Below are positions 41,375-50,384 of a stretch of DNA of 50,384 nt, in pieces. The DNA lies in the IMG/VR virus record IMGVR_UViG_3300030117_004591, positions 1 through 50,384 of that record; one strand, given 5' to 3'. Position numbers and translations under genes: made by a program. Below the pieces are notes generated by a model that searched no databases, was not told the DNA's origin, and saw nothing but the letters and a program-made list of their open reading frames with translations. Position 1 is the first letter of the stretch; every line of letters starts with the position of its first letter. This stretch comes from a virus.

Positions 41375-41559
41375 AATATGGAAACAATATGGCAGGAATG
41401 ACATGGAGCAAAGGATATAAAGCCTTATGGCTGTATCCTATAGGTTTTGAAGTATTTAATAATCCTGATATGGATTTATTTGAAATAAGCTTCATAATAC
41501 AACCTCTTGCATTTTCATTCAACATAAGGTCTAATATTACACTATTTAGAAACGACTAA
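41371..41559 (+). CDS. Small hypothetical protein, 62 aa
   Basis: The start overlaps the resolvase stop by four bases. It is hydrophobic-aromatic (KALWLYPIGFEVFNNPDMD, then FEISFIIQPLAFSFNIRS) but without a clear membrane helix. Last gene of the rightward operon, ending eight bases before the terminator. Confidence 0.6.
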   Translation: MKYGNNMAGMTWSKGYKALWLYPIGFEVFNNPDMDLFEISFIIQPLAFSFNIRSNITLFRND

Positions 41560-41566
41560 AAAATAT

Positions 41567-41610
41567 GGCGTAGGTAGTTCCTATATTAATTTAAAACTAC
41601 TATCTGCGCC
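41567..41610. terminator. Bidirectional terminator between convergent operons
   Basis: A 12-pair stem with three G-U pairs (GGCGTAGGTAGT with ACTACTATCTGCGCC-side bases) has a loop of about 20 bases. It is followed by TATTTT on the plus strand and, read on the minus strand, by ATATTTTTT. Its place exactly between the last plus gene and the stop of the last minus gene supports termination of both. Confidence 0.75.
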
Positions 41611-44390
41611 TATTTTGAAAGCCCTTCTAATATTTTAAGAGAGTTTTCAAGGTTAGGATGAATCCCTTTTAATGTTTCTTTAGACCTTCCTTTTTTGAGA
41701 CTAGGTGTGTATCTCTTCTTTTTTGGTACTCCTGGCATATAACGTCTAGCTTCTTTAGTCCACCAAGAAGGATAAAGTTTAAATGTATGTGTAGCAAAAT
41801 CTCTTCCCAAACTACCTCTTTTATAAGAAGGATAATAGTTGTTTTTAATAGCACCCCACTCTGTACTTAATTGATAAGCTTTATATCTTTCTGTAAGTTC
41901 ATCTCCAGGATCTGCATAGTCTACATTACCAAATAAAATTTTATTTAAAGTTGAATTATCTATATCAATAATACCACCGACTATTCCAAAATATTTCAAC
42001 ATACCTAAAGTTGGACCTGTAAATTCAGACATAAGTCCAAATGTTCCTTTTTGAGGCTCATCGTATTCTGTGAGGTCAGAATATATTCTTTGAACTCTAT
42101 TTATAGATTCGTTTTCAATTATATTAAATAAATTAGTATTAAATATAACCCCAAATAAAGCTATTAAAGATGATGCGCCAGCATAACGTAATGCATATTG
42201 AATTTCTTCAGAATCCATCCCTTGTTTAGCTCTCATAGATTTAATAATACCTTTAAATGCCGAATAATGAGTTTCTGCTAACGACATAGGATAGTGAAGT
42301 AAGTGAAAAGCTACTTCAGACATTCCACCAGTAACTCCATGCTTTAATTTTTTTGCTATAACTCCACCACCTTCAAGTTGTTCTACGGTCTTCCACTGAC
42401 CTCTTACCATTTTAGATTTAGCATGAGCAGCATATTCATATGCAAATCCATTTACCATGTTTAATGCAAAATTCCTAGCAAACGCTTCAGATTTAGCCTC
42501 TCCGTATCCATTTTCTGTGAGCCATTTATATTTTTTATGAAAAGCCGTTCTAAACATCTGTCTACGCTGAAAGTTCTCAGTAATTCTATGTAGTATTAAA
42601 GCTTTGTCTAATAAAAAATTACCAGCATTACCAGCCACATCTCTAACTTTTGTCCAAGTAGTTTCATCCTGACCTTTAAACTCCATTTGACCTGTTTTTT
42701 CATTAAACCTAACTTCACCAAAATCTCTTTGGTTTTTTGTAATAATACCTTCTGCATAAAGCTCTGTAGCGGCAGTTTTTGTAAACTTAAACCCTGCTCT
42801 ATTCTCAACTCTTTCCATAACTTTAGCAAATTCTGGATCTGAGGTCATGTCACGAATTTGATCTGCACCAGCTTTAAAGCCTATTCTACTATAAAAGTGT
42901 ATTGCACTTAAAGCATTTTTAGTAGCACCTGTTATATTTAAACCCATAGTTCTTGCAGTCTGGAAAGCATTTAACGTTCTTACAGTATTATTAACCCATT
43001 CAGGTCTTACTGAAGTTCCTTGCGTAAAAACTGTATACTCTTCATCTATAAAGCGTTTCATTCCTTTTGCAAACTCTATACTAGTTGCAGCATTACCCAA
43101 GCCTTTCATAGCATTTAAGTAAGAGAGCTGAGTGTATATTAGCTTATTAAAAGATTGAGCTTGATTTCCATATTCAGATAAAACTAGTAAAGGGTCTTTT
43201 TCCCAGTAAAAATCTATATCAGACCTTTTTTTAGCATGTCTTGGAATCCAGTCCTTTTTAATAAGTATATTTTCCATAATACTTGTAAAATTGGACTCAG
43301 TGTTCCCTATTGCAGATTCAAAAGCTTTACTTAAATGAGCCTTAATTGCTGTCATGCTTTGAAAATCCATATGAGGAAAATATCCTTGATTAGAATCAGG
43401 GCGCATAGATATAGTCATGTCTTGAATAGAATCGTCTATTTTCTTAATAATACTAGCAGCTCTTTTATTTAAAAGCGAAGCTTTAGATACATCGCTAATT
43501 CCTGTAAATTTCATAGCTACTAATTTCTTAAGACCTTCGAGTCCCCTTACTTGCACTTTACCCATGTCATTTAGTAAAACTCTAGCAATTTTTACAGCTT
43601 CATATACTTGGCTTTGATATAGCATTTTTTTACCAAAATCAGGATTAGGCTTTCCATCTGGCAATACATCTCTATTATCAACCCAATCCTTTTTTCCTGC
43701 AGCATTAAAATCTTTTTGAGACATATGAACAAGCTTTAAGAAATCGCCAACATTACGCCCAGCATCAGTTTTTACAAATCCTTCCATTTGAGCTATAAAT
43801 TCGCCTTGCAATGTTATATTTTCTGGATCTTTTGCAAGACGTGCTCTTATTTCTTCTAGTCTAACTAATTCAGGACTTTTTCTTTTTAAATATTTACCCT
43901 TTACTCTTTCTAATGTAGGGTTTTTAAGCTCATGAGTATTAATATAGGCTTCTAGCATCAAATCTGCTATTTTTGCATTTGATTCTACTATTTTATTAGT
44001 TTGCACACGTTCATAGTCTATTATCTTGTTTAATTCTGTATAAAATCTTCTAGCTGTAGGGTCTTGCTTAGAGATACCTTCTGGAGTATACCATGCTAAA
44101 TTTTTAAATTTACCTTTTAAAGCATTAGCATAATCAGATATTTCTACTTTTGCTCTATTAAAATGGTGCTCAGCTAAAGGCGCATGCTGATTCCAAGGAA
44201 CCTCAAGTCTATACTCCATCAATCTTCCAAATTCTTGATAAGCTATAGCAGCTGATTCATCTGTAAATTTTCCATATTTATCAGCAAACCTATCTCTAAT
44301 AGATTTATGAGATATAAAGTTACCCCAAGCATCGTTTATTTTACCATCACGCCAAACTGCATCTTGACCTACATGATTACATAAAGCCAT
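41610..44390 (-). CDS. Large helical virion protein, 926 aa (probable ejected/internal protein)
   Basis: No family is firmly recognised; the sequence has the long helical, Lys/Glu/Ala-rich style of large polyvalent or ejection proteins. Around residues 480-510, MGLNITGATKNALSAIHFYS, and at about 733-755, SSLIALFGVIFNTNLFNII, are hydrophobic. The C-terminus is strongly basic (KKKRYTPSLKKGRSKE). It follows the giant gene with an 18-base gap and is the last gene of the late operon, so it likely travels in the virion with it. Confidence 0.75.
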   Translation of the reverse strand: MALCNHVGQDAVWRDGKINDAWGNFISHKSIRDRFADKYGKFTDESAAIAYQEFGRLMEYRLEVPWNQHAPLAEHHFNRAKVEISDYANALKGKFKNLAWYTPEGISKQDPTARRFYTELNKIIDYERVQTNKIVESNAKIADLMLEAYINTHELKNPTLERVKGKYLKRKSPELVRLEEIRARLAKDPENITLQGEFIAQMEGFVKTDAGRNVGDFLKLVHMSQKDFNAAGKKDWVDNRDVLPDGKPNPDFGKKMLYQSQVYEAVKIARVLLNDMGKVQVRGLEGLKKLVAMKFTGISDVSKASLLNKRAASIIKKIDDSIQDMTISMRPDSNQGYFPHMDFQSMTAIKAHLSKAFESAIGNTESNFTSIMENILIKKDWIPRHAKKRSDIDFYWEKDPLLVLSEYGNQAQSFNKLIYTQLSYLNAMKGLGNAATSIEFAKGMKRFIDEEYTVFTQGTSVRPEWVNNTVRTLNAFQTARTMGLNITGATKNALSAIHFYSRIGFKAGADQIRDMTSDPEFAKVMERVENRAGFKFTKTAATELYAEGIITKNQRDFGEVRFNEKTGQMEFKGQDETTWTKVRDVAGNAGNFLLDKALILHRITENFQRRQMFRTAFHKKYKWLTENGYGEAKSEAFARNFALNMVNGFAYEYAAHAKSKMVRGQWKTVEQLEGGGVIAKKLKHGVTGGMSEVAFHLLHYPMSLAETHYSAFKGIIKSMRAKQGMDSEEIQYALRYAGASSLIALFGVIFNTNLFNIIENESINRVQRIYSDLTEYDEPQKGTFGLMSEFTGPTLGMLKYFGIVGGIIDIDNSTLNKILFGNVDYADPGDELTERYKAYQLSTEWGAIKNNYYPSYKRGSLGRDFATHTFKLYPSWWTKEARRYMPGVPKKKRYTPSLKKGRSKETLKGIHPNLENSLKILEGLSK

Positions 44391-44408
44391 TTATTCCCCT
44401 ACTATTTA

Positions 44409-47400
44409 TTAACATTTTCTACCAACTTCTCTTTGGTCTAATATATTCTCTACAACTTTTTTATTCTTATACTCTCTCCAGTCACGATAATTGTTTCTTT
44501 CAGTCTTACCAGTGCTAGGATCTATTGTATCTATTTTAACGTCTTTATTAACAATAATTTCTTTATTAAGAATATTCGTCAAATAAGGATGAGCGTAAAA
44601 AGTACCAGTCCATCTAGCTAAAAATTTCCAAGTACCTGCCATATCTCCCAATCTGTCAAAATTATAATTGTCAGTTTTATAGGCATCACGCTCAATTGGA
44701 CCTTTCATTTCTCTACCAGATGCAACAGATTCCCAATCTCTCATTGTTTTTTCAACCCAACTTCCCCTATTATTAGATTCTGCATAGTCAAAAACTGTTT
44801 TAATTAAATGATCGTCCATCTTATAAGAAGGCATTTCATAACCTTTTTGAATCTGAATTCTTGTAGGCGATATCTGTGGCTGTATTAAATAATTTAATAA
44901 GAAATCTACAGGTTCCCCTGGAATATTTTGTGTTACTTCAGGAGCCCATTTATCTAAAAACAATCTAATTTTTTCATACTCTATAGTTCTATCAATAAGA
45001 AAAGTTTCATCCAATAAAGTTCTTTGGTCAAACGCTCTATCTAATGTTTTTCTATAACCTCTAGATATAGAGTTTCTTAAATCTAAAGCATTTTGAACAA
45101 ACTGCTCTACTAAACTTTCGTCTTTAATAAATGCATTAGGTGATTTTTTATGACCACCATAAGTTACTTCAAATAAAGCATTAGCATATCTTAATTCTAC
45201 TGAGCTTGAGCTTGCTCTGCTTGTAGGGTTTGTATCGACTATATAAGTATAATTAGCATCATACCTTATTCTGTCTCCATATTTATAATATCCGACAAAT
45301 TCTAGCTGACTATTATCAACTCTAGCCCTTGTACCTTTCCAGTCTAAAACATGGTCGTATAAATTTCTAGGTTTTTGCGGAATACTGCCGTCAGCTTTTG
45401 CTAAAGGATCAGGCCTTACATCGCCTTTTACTTTAAAAACTGCAACTCTGTTTTTAGAATTTGGATTAGACCTTTTAAATGTTTGGTTTCCTAGATTTTT
45501 AGGCTTCCATATATTTTCTTTATTATTAGTCATGCCGCTTTTCTTTACAGATAAATCTTTAGCTATTTGAACATCTAATATATCCATTGCTTTTTGTAGA
45601 TTAATAGCTCTGTCTTGCAATTTTTGTATTTTATATGGGTCCATAAAGCCTTTATTAGCACTTCTAAAGCTAGAAATAGTTTGAAGTATACCCATATACT
45701 GTTTTTCTACAACATCCCTTAATATGCCTTTATGAATAGCTGATGAAAGCTCACCTTTTCTACCTACATGAGGGTTACCAAAAGACTCTATGTTAATATC
45801 ATCTAGTCTAGTAATATCTATTAGCCTACCTTCATCATTAAACATTCTAGCTTCTGCAACAAAAGACTCTATGTTTCTAACAAAATAACCTAAAGCATTA
45901 TTTATTTTTCGAGTAGGGTTTTTTATACCTTCAAAATTCTTTTCGTGAAAAGCGGGAGTTTTTACTAGTCCATCAAATATTTTACCAGAAATAGAAAAGT
46001 CAAAACCTGATGTCCCTGATACAATGTTGTCCCAATTAAAATCTCTATTTATAAATTTATCTCTTTTCCCATTTACAATATCTTTATATAGTTGATTTCT
46101 AGTGTCAGGCTTATTGTATGCTGCATAATTTTCTCCATAAAACATATCAACGTATTGTGTCACTAATTCATCTACGCCTGCTTTTTGAGCATCTGTTCCA
46201 TATTTTTTATAAAAAGATATGCGAGATTTAATGGCATCTGCTATATAAGCACTAGGGTCTGCAAAAAGTCTTTCCATTCTCGAATGGTCTTTTTTAAGCT
46301 CCCAAGGTTCAGGCTTTCTTGGTCCTACTTCATCGTAGGTACCCCCAAATACTTTATTAGGAGATCTTAAAGCTCTAAATATTGCATATACAATTTCTCT
46401 TTCAATAGCTCTAGTTCCTTTAAACTCGCTCATTCCAGATAAAATTGTTTTTTCATTACTAGTAACACCTTCTTGACCTAAATGCCTCATTAGATTAGCG
46501 TCACCTCTGCCTTCTCTTTGAGCTCTAAAATATTCTGCTCTCATACTAGATTCCATAATATCAAAAAGCAAAAAGTCTTTTAATTGTTGTGTTTTCTGAA
46601 ATACATCATGTATACCATCGTGTATATCTACTGAATTTTGGAACATATCATACATTTTATCTAAGAATGCCCAACTATCATTGTTTTTATTAGCTATATT
46701 TGAAAATTTCTTAAATAACTGCTCTCCTCTATAGCTAAGCTGCATTTCACTTGCCCAAGATAAAGCTGACCTTAGCCCTATAACTTGACCTATAATCATT
46801 TTTGAAGAATGAATTCTATTAGCATATTGATGGAATCCAGCCTGATGTGATTTTGCTGAAGAACCAGCTCTCATAACTTCTCTACCGTCAACAGTTTCTC
46901 TGTTTAATCCAAAAATATTGATAGACTCTAAGTTTAAATTGTTACTAGCATCCCACATTCTAAAGTCATCTTTCTTTCCAGCTTCTCTTAGAAATTGCCT
47001 CATAATGCTTCTTGGGTATCTAGTGTGAAAATAAAAATGGTCACCGTCATTATCTCTTTGAAGGACAGTTCTTAAATCATGATTATTTATTTCAGTTAAC
47101 CCGTTCATATTGTCAAGTATTCTTTCAATTTTAAGAATTACTTTATCGTGACCTATTGCTGGTATAGCGTTACCCATACCTGCTACCCATACTTTTTTCA
47201 AAATTCCATCTTTTACAGTGCTTGCTTTTAGACCAACTAAATTGTTAAGGCCTTTAGGATCTCTACTAGAAACTTTTTTACCTTGCATTAAATTGATAAC
47301 ATCATGCAGTGTGAGCTGATGATTTACAACTAAATTGTCCAATTCTTTAAGAGCAAGCTCTACTTTCATAAGTTCTTTTGCTGAAATTGCAAGATCTTTT

Positions 47401-50384
47401 TCTGTATACTGAACTTCCTTACCATTCTTATCTACACCTTTAATGTAAAGTTTATTTTTATTAGTGCCTAGCAGAGGGTCTGCATTAGAGGTTCTTAAAG
47501 CATCTATAGAAGGCACTTCTGCATAAAACTTACCATCGCTTCTATTAAACCCTATTATCACCTCAACTCCGCTATTTGCTTGATAGATAAAAGTTTCACC
47601 AGTAAGAGAGCTACTACCTCCTCTTCCCATACCTCTTTTTGCCGTATTAGCACCTATAGCAATACCTCCAAACTGAAGAGCAGTTCTATTTACTCTAGTA
47701 GGATTATCAGGGTCTCCACTTTTAATACCTCTAGGACCGTGTATTTCAGCATAAACAGGGACAGATAAATCTGATTTTACGTTAGGAGTAATAAAAAGGT
47801 CTTCTCCACCATTTATGTTTTTATTAGTCTTTAAATCATCATATTGTTTATTTCTCAAAGTTCTTCTAAGAGCTGTTTGTATAATAGGATTTTCAGGACT
47901 TGCCCCATAGGTAAATAACAACTTCATTCTGCCACTATCGCCAGTCTCCATTCGATTTCCCTTAGCTTCATTTATATCTAATAAAAATTTAGCCGTCAAA
48001 CCTCCATCTGTATGAAGCGTACCCCATTCAGCAGCTACATGAGTTAACTTTTCGTTTAATTTCATCCATTCAGCTGCACGGTTAACTGTTGTGCTACTTT
48101 GAAAATCAAAAACACTATGAGATATAGCGACACCTTTTTGATTGCTCGATGTAAAAGATACTCCTATACTTTCTATATCTAAATCAATCATGTTAGATTT
48201 TTCAGACTTTCCTGGAGCTTTTTTATTGGAAGATTTTCTTAAATCAACAGTCCAATCAGTTTTGTTTTTTATCTCTAGCGGGCTAACCTTATTAACCCCA
48301 TCGACACTAATGCCGTCAAATGTTTTAGCAGATTCTGTGCTAATAACCATATCAACATCTTTAGGCATATTTTTAGCAACCTCTGGATGATATATCATGA
48401 AGCCTTTACCAAGCATTTGATCGCCACCAGTTCCAAATATAATAGTTTTAGCGCCATTAGGATCTTCTAAAAAACTTCCAGTATGCACTTTGCCTTTAGA
48501 AGCCATAATTAACCTCATCATTCTTTCTGATACAAACTTAGCACCATCAAGCAAAGAGTTTTCAAGGCTTCTCAATTCATTATTATTTATAGAAAGCTCA
48601 TTTACCCTAACTATTCTTCTAAGCAAATCTCCTTTATTTTTTTCTAAACCTAGCTTTTCCAATACTAAGTTTTTTATACCTAGTGGGCCTGTTGTTTCAT
48701 TTTTACCACCTATTACTAAACTTCTAAACTTTCCACCCTTAGATTTACTTAATATAGATTTAGCCGCTTCTCTAACCTTAGGGTCTGGATGATCTCTTCT
48801 AGCCCATCTTATAACTTCTTTATTTAAAGGCTGAGTAGTTCCTCCATCTGAAAGAAAGCCTCTCTTAAACATATTGTTTTGAATTTTAGCAAGAATTTTT
48901 TCCCTACCTCTGCCAGCCATTTCTCCTATAAACTTATCAAATTCGCTTCGTTTTCCAGTATTAGTTAAATATGGAGCCATTAATTTTATGTTAACTATAT
49001 CTCTAACATTAGTAGTTTTTCCAATTAAATGACCAAATGCAGTTTCAAATGTAGTTGCTAGTCTAGATTTATTTTTAACATCTAAATCTTGGTATCTTTT
49101 TAATGTTCTATTATACCAAGCTGTAAACTCATTGTTTAATTTTGCAATATTGCCTTCTGTTGCTACAAATAAAATCTTATTTCTAGGAGAAAGGCGAACA
49201 TAAAAGAAGTGATTAGACAAAGCTCCGTCTGCACCAATATTTATAGAGTCTACCATTTCTTTAACAGCTTCCATTGTAAGTGATGGATCTTGTTCTTTTA
49301 AAGCTTTAAACAGGTCTTCTTTACTACCTCTTCTTATAGCGTCATTAATCCATCTTTGAATTTGATTAGGGTCTTGCACAGTGTCGATACTAACATTTCT
49401 AAGCTTATCTCCACCAGCATCTATACTCATAACATCATCTATAAAATGAACAGCAAATCCTTTCTTTTTAAAATAAGAAGTTCCAGGGCTATTTATATTA
49501 GAGACATTGCCTGTAAAATCCATTACAGACCTTTGCTCTCCTCCTGGAGCCACACCTTTAAATCTTACAGTGTTAATAGGAGCAGCATTTGCAATTGTAT
49601 TCATAAGTTCCATAGAATGAGTTAGCCTAAAATCCTCCCATTTTGATTTAAATTCAGAAGTATTTAACTTGCCATCAACTGTAGCATTTTCCTTAATTTT
49701 AGCCCTTATTATAGCCATTGCAGCAAAAGGACTTTTTGACAGTTCTGACCTAAAATGAGGATCTATTGCTCCTGTTGCATCTATAAGGTCATAATCTTTC
49801 AATATTTCTTGAATACTTTTATGATGCTCTTCTGTCTGATTAAGCTTATCCATAGCTTTCATCATTTCAACAGCTTCTCTATGAAAAGGATGTTTTTCAT
49901 TTCCTATAATAATTTCTTTGTCAATCTGCCTATCTATTGCTTCAACAACTTTTAAAGCATCTGATACAAGTCCATTGTTACCTAATTCTAAAATAATTTC
50001 AGATAAAACTTTTTGACCACCCTTGCTGTCTAATCCTTTAACTGAATTTGACAAATCTTTTGATAGGTTTTCAATAAGAATTTGAACTTGCGCTGGAGAA
50101 AGGCCTAGATTTTTTTGACCTTGAAATGTTAAGTTTGTAATTCTATTAACTAAGCGCTCTATTTTATCTACAGCACCCATTTCTCTTTCAGCTATTTGCT
50201 TTATCTTAGTCTGTATAGGTTCTGTATAATACTCTAAAATACCAAACGGATCATCTTCTCTAGGTGTATTAGTTTTTTTATCTATTACAGCTTCAAGTCC
50301 TTTATTGTGATATTCTATTAATTGCGTAATTTTTTGCTGTATTAAAACAAGGTCGGTAAAGTTTTTACCACCTTCTTCAGATGC
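44409..50384 (-). CDS. Giant virion protein, C-terminal part (residues 1104-3094); putative two-barrel (double-psi beta-barrel) RNA polymerase
   Basis: The frame is open from the right edge to a stop at 44409. An internal Met at 50180 is not the start, because the frame continues upstream and matches the left-edge gene. At 47040-47054 it encodes D-N-D-G-D (residues 2214-2218 of the joined protein) in the context LQRDNDGDHFYFHTRYP, preceded by NAIPAIGHDKVILKIERILD. This resembles the metal-binding loop of multisubunit RNAP beta-prime (NADFDGD followed by a hydrophobic/H motif) and of YonO, crAss gp66 and RDR enzymes (DxDGD or DFDID). About 420 residues upstream, DVDMVISTESAKTF (Lys about 1790) is a weak candidate for the first barrel. 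Downstream, SSKMIIGQVIGLRSAL could be bridge-helix-like. The neighbours are large internal-protein candidates. The role as a virion RNAP is inference from one good motif, size and context; a large structural protein with a chance motif is the alternative. Confidence 0.6.
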   Translation of the reverse strand, partial: ASEEGGKNFTDLVLIQQKITQLIEYHNKGLEAVIDKKTNTPREDDPFGILEYYTEPIQTKIKQIAEREMGAVDKIERLVNRITNLTFQGQKNLGLSPAQVQILIENLSKDLSNSVKGLDSKGGQKVLSEIILELGNNGLVSDALKVVEAIDRQIDKEIIIGNEKHPFHREAVEMMKAMDKLNQTEEHHKSIQEILKDYDLIDATGAIDPHFRSELSKSPFAAMAIIRAKIKENATVDGKLNTSEFKSKWEDFRLTHSMELMNTIANAAPINTVRFKGVAPGGEQRSVMDFTGNVSNINSPGTSYFKKKGFAVHFIDDVMSIDAGGDKLRNVSIDTVQDPNQIQRWINDAIRRGSKEDLFKALKEQDPSLTMEAVKEMVDSINIGADGALSNHFFYVRLSPRNKILFVATEGNIAKLNNEFTAWYNRTLKRYQDLDVKNKSRLATTFETAFGHLIGKTTNVRDIVNIKLMAPYLTNTGKRSEFDKFIGEMAGRGREKILAKIQNNMFKRGFLSDGGTTQPLNKEVIRWARRDHPDPKVREAAKSILSKSKGGKFRSLVIGGKNETTGPLGIKNLVLEKLGLEKNKGDLLRRIVRVNELSINNNELRSLENSLLDGAKFVSERMMRLIMASKGKVHTGSFLEDPNGAKTIIFGTGGDQMLGKGFMIYHPEVAKNMPKDVDMVISTESAKTFDGISVDGVNKVSPLEIKNKTDWTVDLRKSSNKKAPGKSEKSNMIDLDIESIGVSFTSSNQKGVAISHSVFDFQSSTTVNRAAEWMKLNEKLTHVAAEWGTLHTDGGLTAKFLLDINEAKGNRMETGDSGRMKLLFTYGASPENPIIQTALRRTLRNKQYDDLKTNKNINGGEDLFITPNVKSDLSVPVYAEIHGPRGIKSGDPDNPTRVNRTALQFGGIAIGANTAKRGMGRGGSSSLTGETFIYQANSGVEVIIGFNRSDGKFYAEVPSIDALRTSNADPLLGTNKNKLYIKGVDKNGKEVQYTEKDLAISAKELMKVELALKELDNLVVNHQLTLHDVINLMQGKKVSSRDPKGLNNLVGLKASTVKDGILKKVWVAGMGNAIPAIGHDKVILKIERILDNMNGLTEINNHDLRTVLQRDNDGDHFYFHTRYPRSIMRQFLREAGKKDDFRMWDASNNLNLESINIFGLNRETVDGREVMRAGSSAKSHQAGFHQYANRIHSSKMIIGQVIGLRSALSWASEMQLSYRGEQLFKKFSNIANKNNDSWAFLDKMYDMFQNSVDIHDGIHDVFQKTQQLKDFLLFDIMESSMRAEYFRAQREGRGDANLMRHLGQEGVTSNEKTILSGMSEFKGTRAIEREIVYAIFRALRSPNKVFGGTYDEVGPRKPEPWELKKDHSRMERLFADPSAYIADAIKSRISFYKKYGTDAQKAGVDELVTQYVDMFYGENYAAYNKPDTRNQLYKDIVNGKRDKFINRDFNWDNIVSGTSGFDFSISGKIFDGLVKTPAFHEKNFEGIKNPTRKINNALGYFVRNIESFVAEARMFNDEGRLIDITRLDDINIESFGNPHVGRKGELSSAIHKGILRDVVEKQYMGILQTISSFRSANKGFMDPYKIQKLQDRAINLQKAMDILDVQIAKDLSVKKSGMTNNKENIWKPKNLGNQTFKRSNPNSKNRVAVFKVKGDVRPDPLAKADGSIPQKPRNLYDHVLDWKGTRARVDNSQLEFVGYYKYGDRIRYDANYTYIVDTNPTSRASSSSVELRYANALFEVTYGGHKKSPNAFIKDESLVEQFVQNALDLRNSISRGYRKTLDRAFDQRTLLDETFLIDRTIEYEKIRLFLDKWAPEVTQNIPGEPVDFLLNYLIQPQISPTRIQIQKGYEMPSYKMDDHLIKTVFDYAESNNRGSWVEKTMRDWESVASGREMKGPIERDAYKTDNYNFDRLGDMAGTWKFLARWTGTFYAHPYLTNILNKEIIVNKDVKIDTIDPSTGKTERNNYRDWREYKNKKVVENILDQREVGRKC
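50131..50384. repeat. Right copy of terminal homology (pairs with 1-254)
   Basis: This is the second copy of the end homology. The final 77 bases (50308-50384) equal 178-254 exactly, a length that coincides with a common assembler word size. That suggests the contig stopped where it re-entered its own start after passing through a variant path. If so, the genome unit is about 50,130 bp. Confidence 0.95.

Noticed and set aside
28612-41559. CRISPR array or direct-repeat array
   Set aside because: No regularly spaced direct repeats; the repeated elements are inverted and differ from block to block.
50178-50180. ATG at 50180 as the start of the giant gene
   Set aside because: The frame stays open to the window edge, and the same Met (48-50 in the left copy) is internal to the reading frame beginning at 3563.
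1-50384. Temperate lifestyle (integrase, repressor, att site)
   Set aside because: No recombinase motif, repressor-like gene or attachment site was seen; the 18-mismatch end homology lies within a coding gene and is better explained by assembly of variants.

Overview
The window is a phage genome of about 50 kb. It is AT-rich (about one third G+C where sampled), almost every gene has an AGGAG-type ribosome binding site, and the genes are packed with 1-30 base overlaps. There is a full short-tailed (podovirus-like) virion gene set: TerS, TerL, P22-like portal, scaffold, HK97-like capsid protein, head-tail connectors and a nozzle-like protein. No tape measure, sheath, integrase or repressor was found. 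The host cannot be named from the sequence.

The two ends are homologous. Bases 1-254 match 50131-50384 without gaps but with 18 mismatches, 13 of them at third codon positions, and the last 77 bases match exactly. The simplest reading is a circular or circularly permuted genome with a unit of about 50,130 bp, assembled from a mixed population and cut inside one giant gene. Joining the ends in frame gives a single 3,094-codon reading frame (44409-50384 joined to 1-3563, minus strand).

Late region, all minus strand, read from 28611 leftwards and around the junction: small ORF, TerS, hypothetical genes, TerL, M15 endolysin, portal, scaffold, capsid, head decoration proteins, connectors, two tandem paralogues, a free S74 chaperone domain, holin, metallophosphoesterase, membrane proteins, SNase-like nuclease, nozzle, then four very large virion proteins of 874, 496, 3,094 and 926 aa. 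The giant protein carries a D-N-D-G-D motif in a context like the catalytic loop of two-barrel RNA polymerases. With no other RNA polymerase in the window, I infer a virion-delivered RNA polymerase injected together with the neighbouring large proteins, analogous to but unlike the N4 system and closer in chemistry to crAss-like phage gp66.

Early/middle region, all plus strand, 29019-41559: many small genes, then an Erf-type annealing protein, an SSB-like protein, a primase-helicase fusion (AEP primase plus DnaB-like ATPase), a DUF932 protein, an Nmad1-like protein and a PDDEXK Holliday-junction-type resolvase. No DNA polymerase is present. A hairpin terminator at 41567-41610 separates the two convergent transcription units.

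Between the early genes lie five non-coding blocks of 400-580 bases (one in the divergent intergenic region) and two shorter ones. They hold many perfect inverted repeats, long-range closing helices and interleaved (pseudoknot-type) pairings, and are visibly richer in G+C than the genes in the one block sampled. They look like a set of structured RNAs. Several share a GAGAG(C)/(G)CTCTC closing helix, also seen in the leader of the nozzle gene. The giant polymerase candidate and this family of structured RNA blocks are the two most unusual things here.
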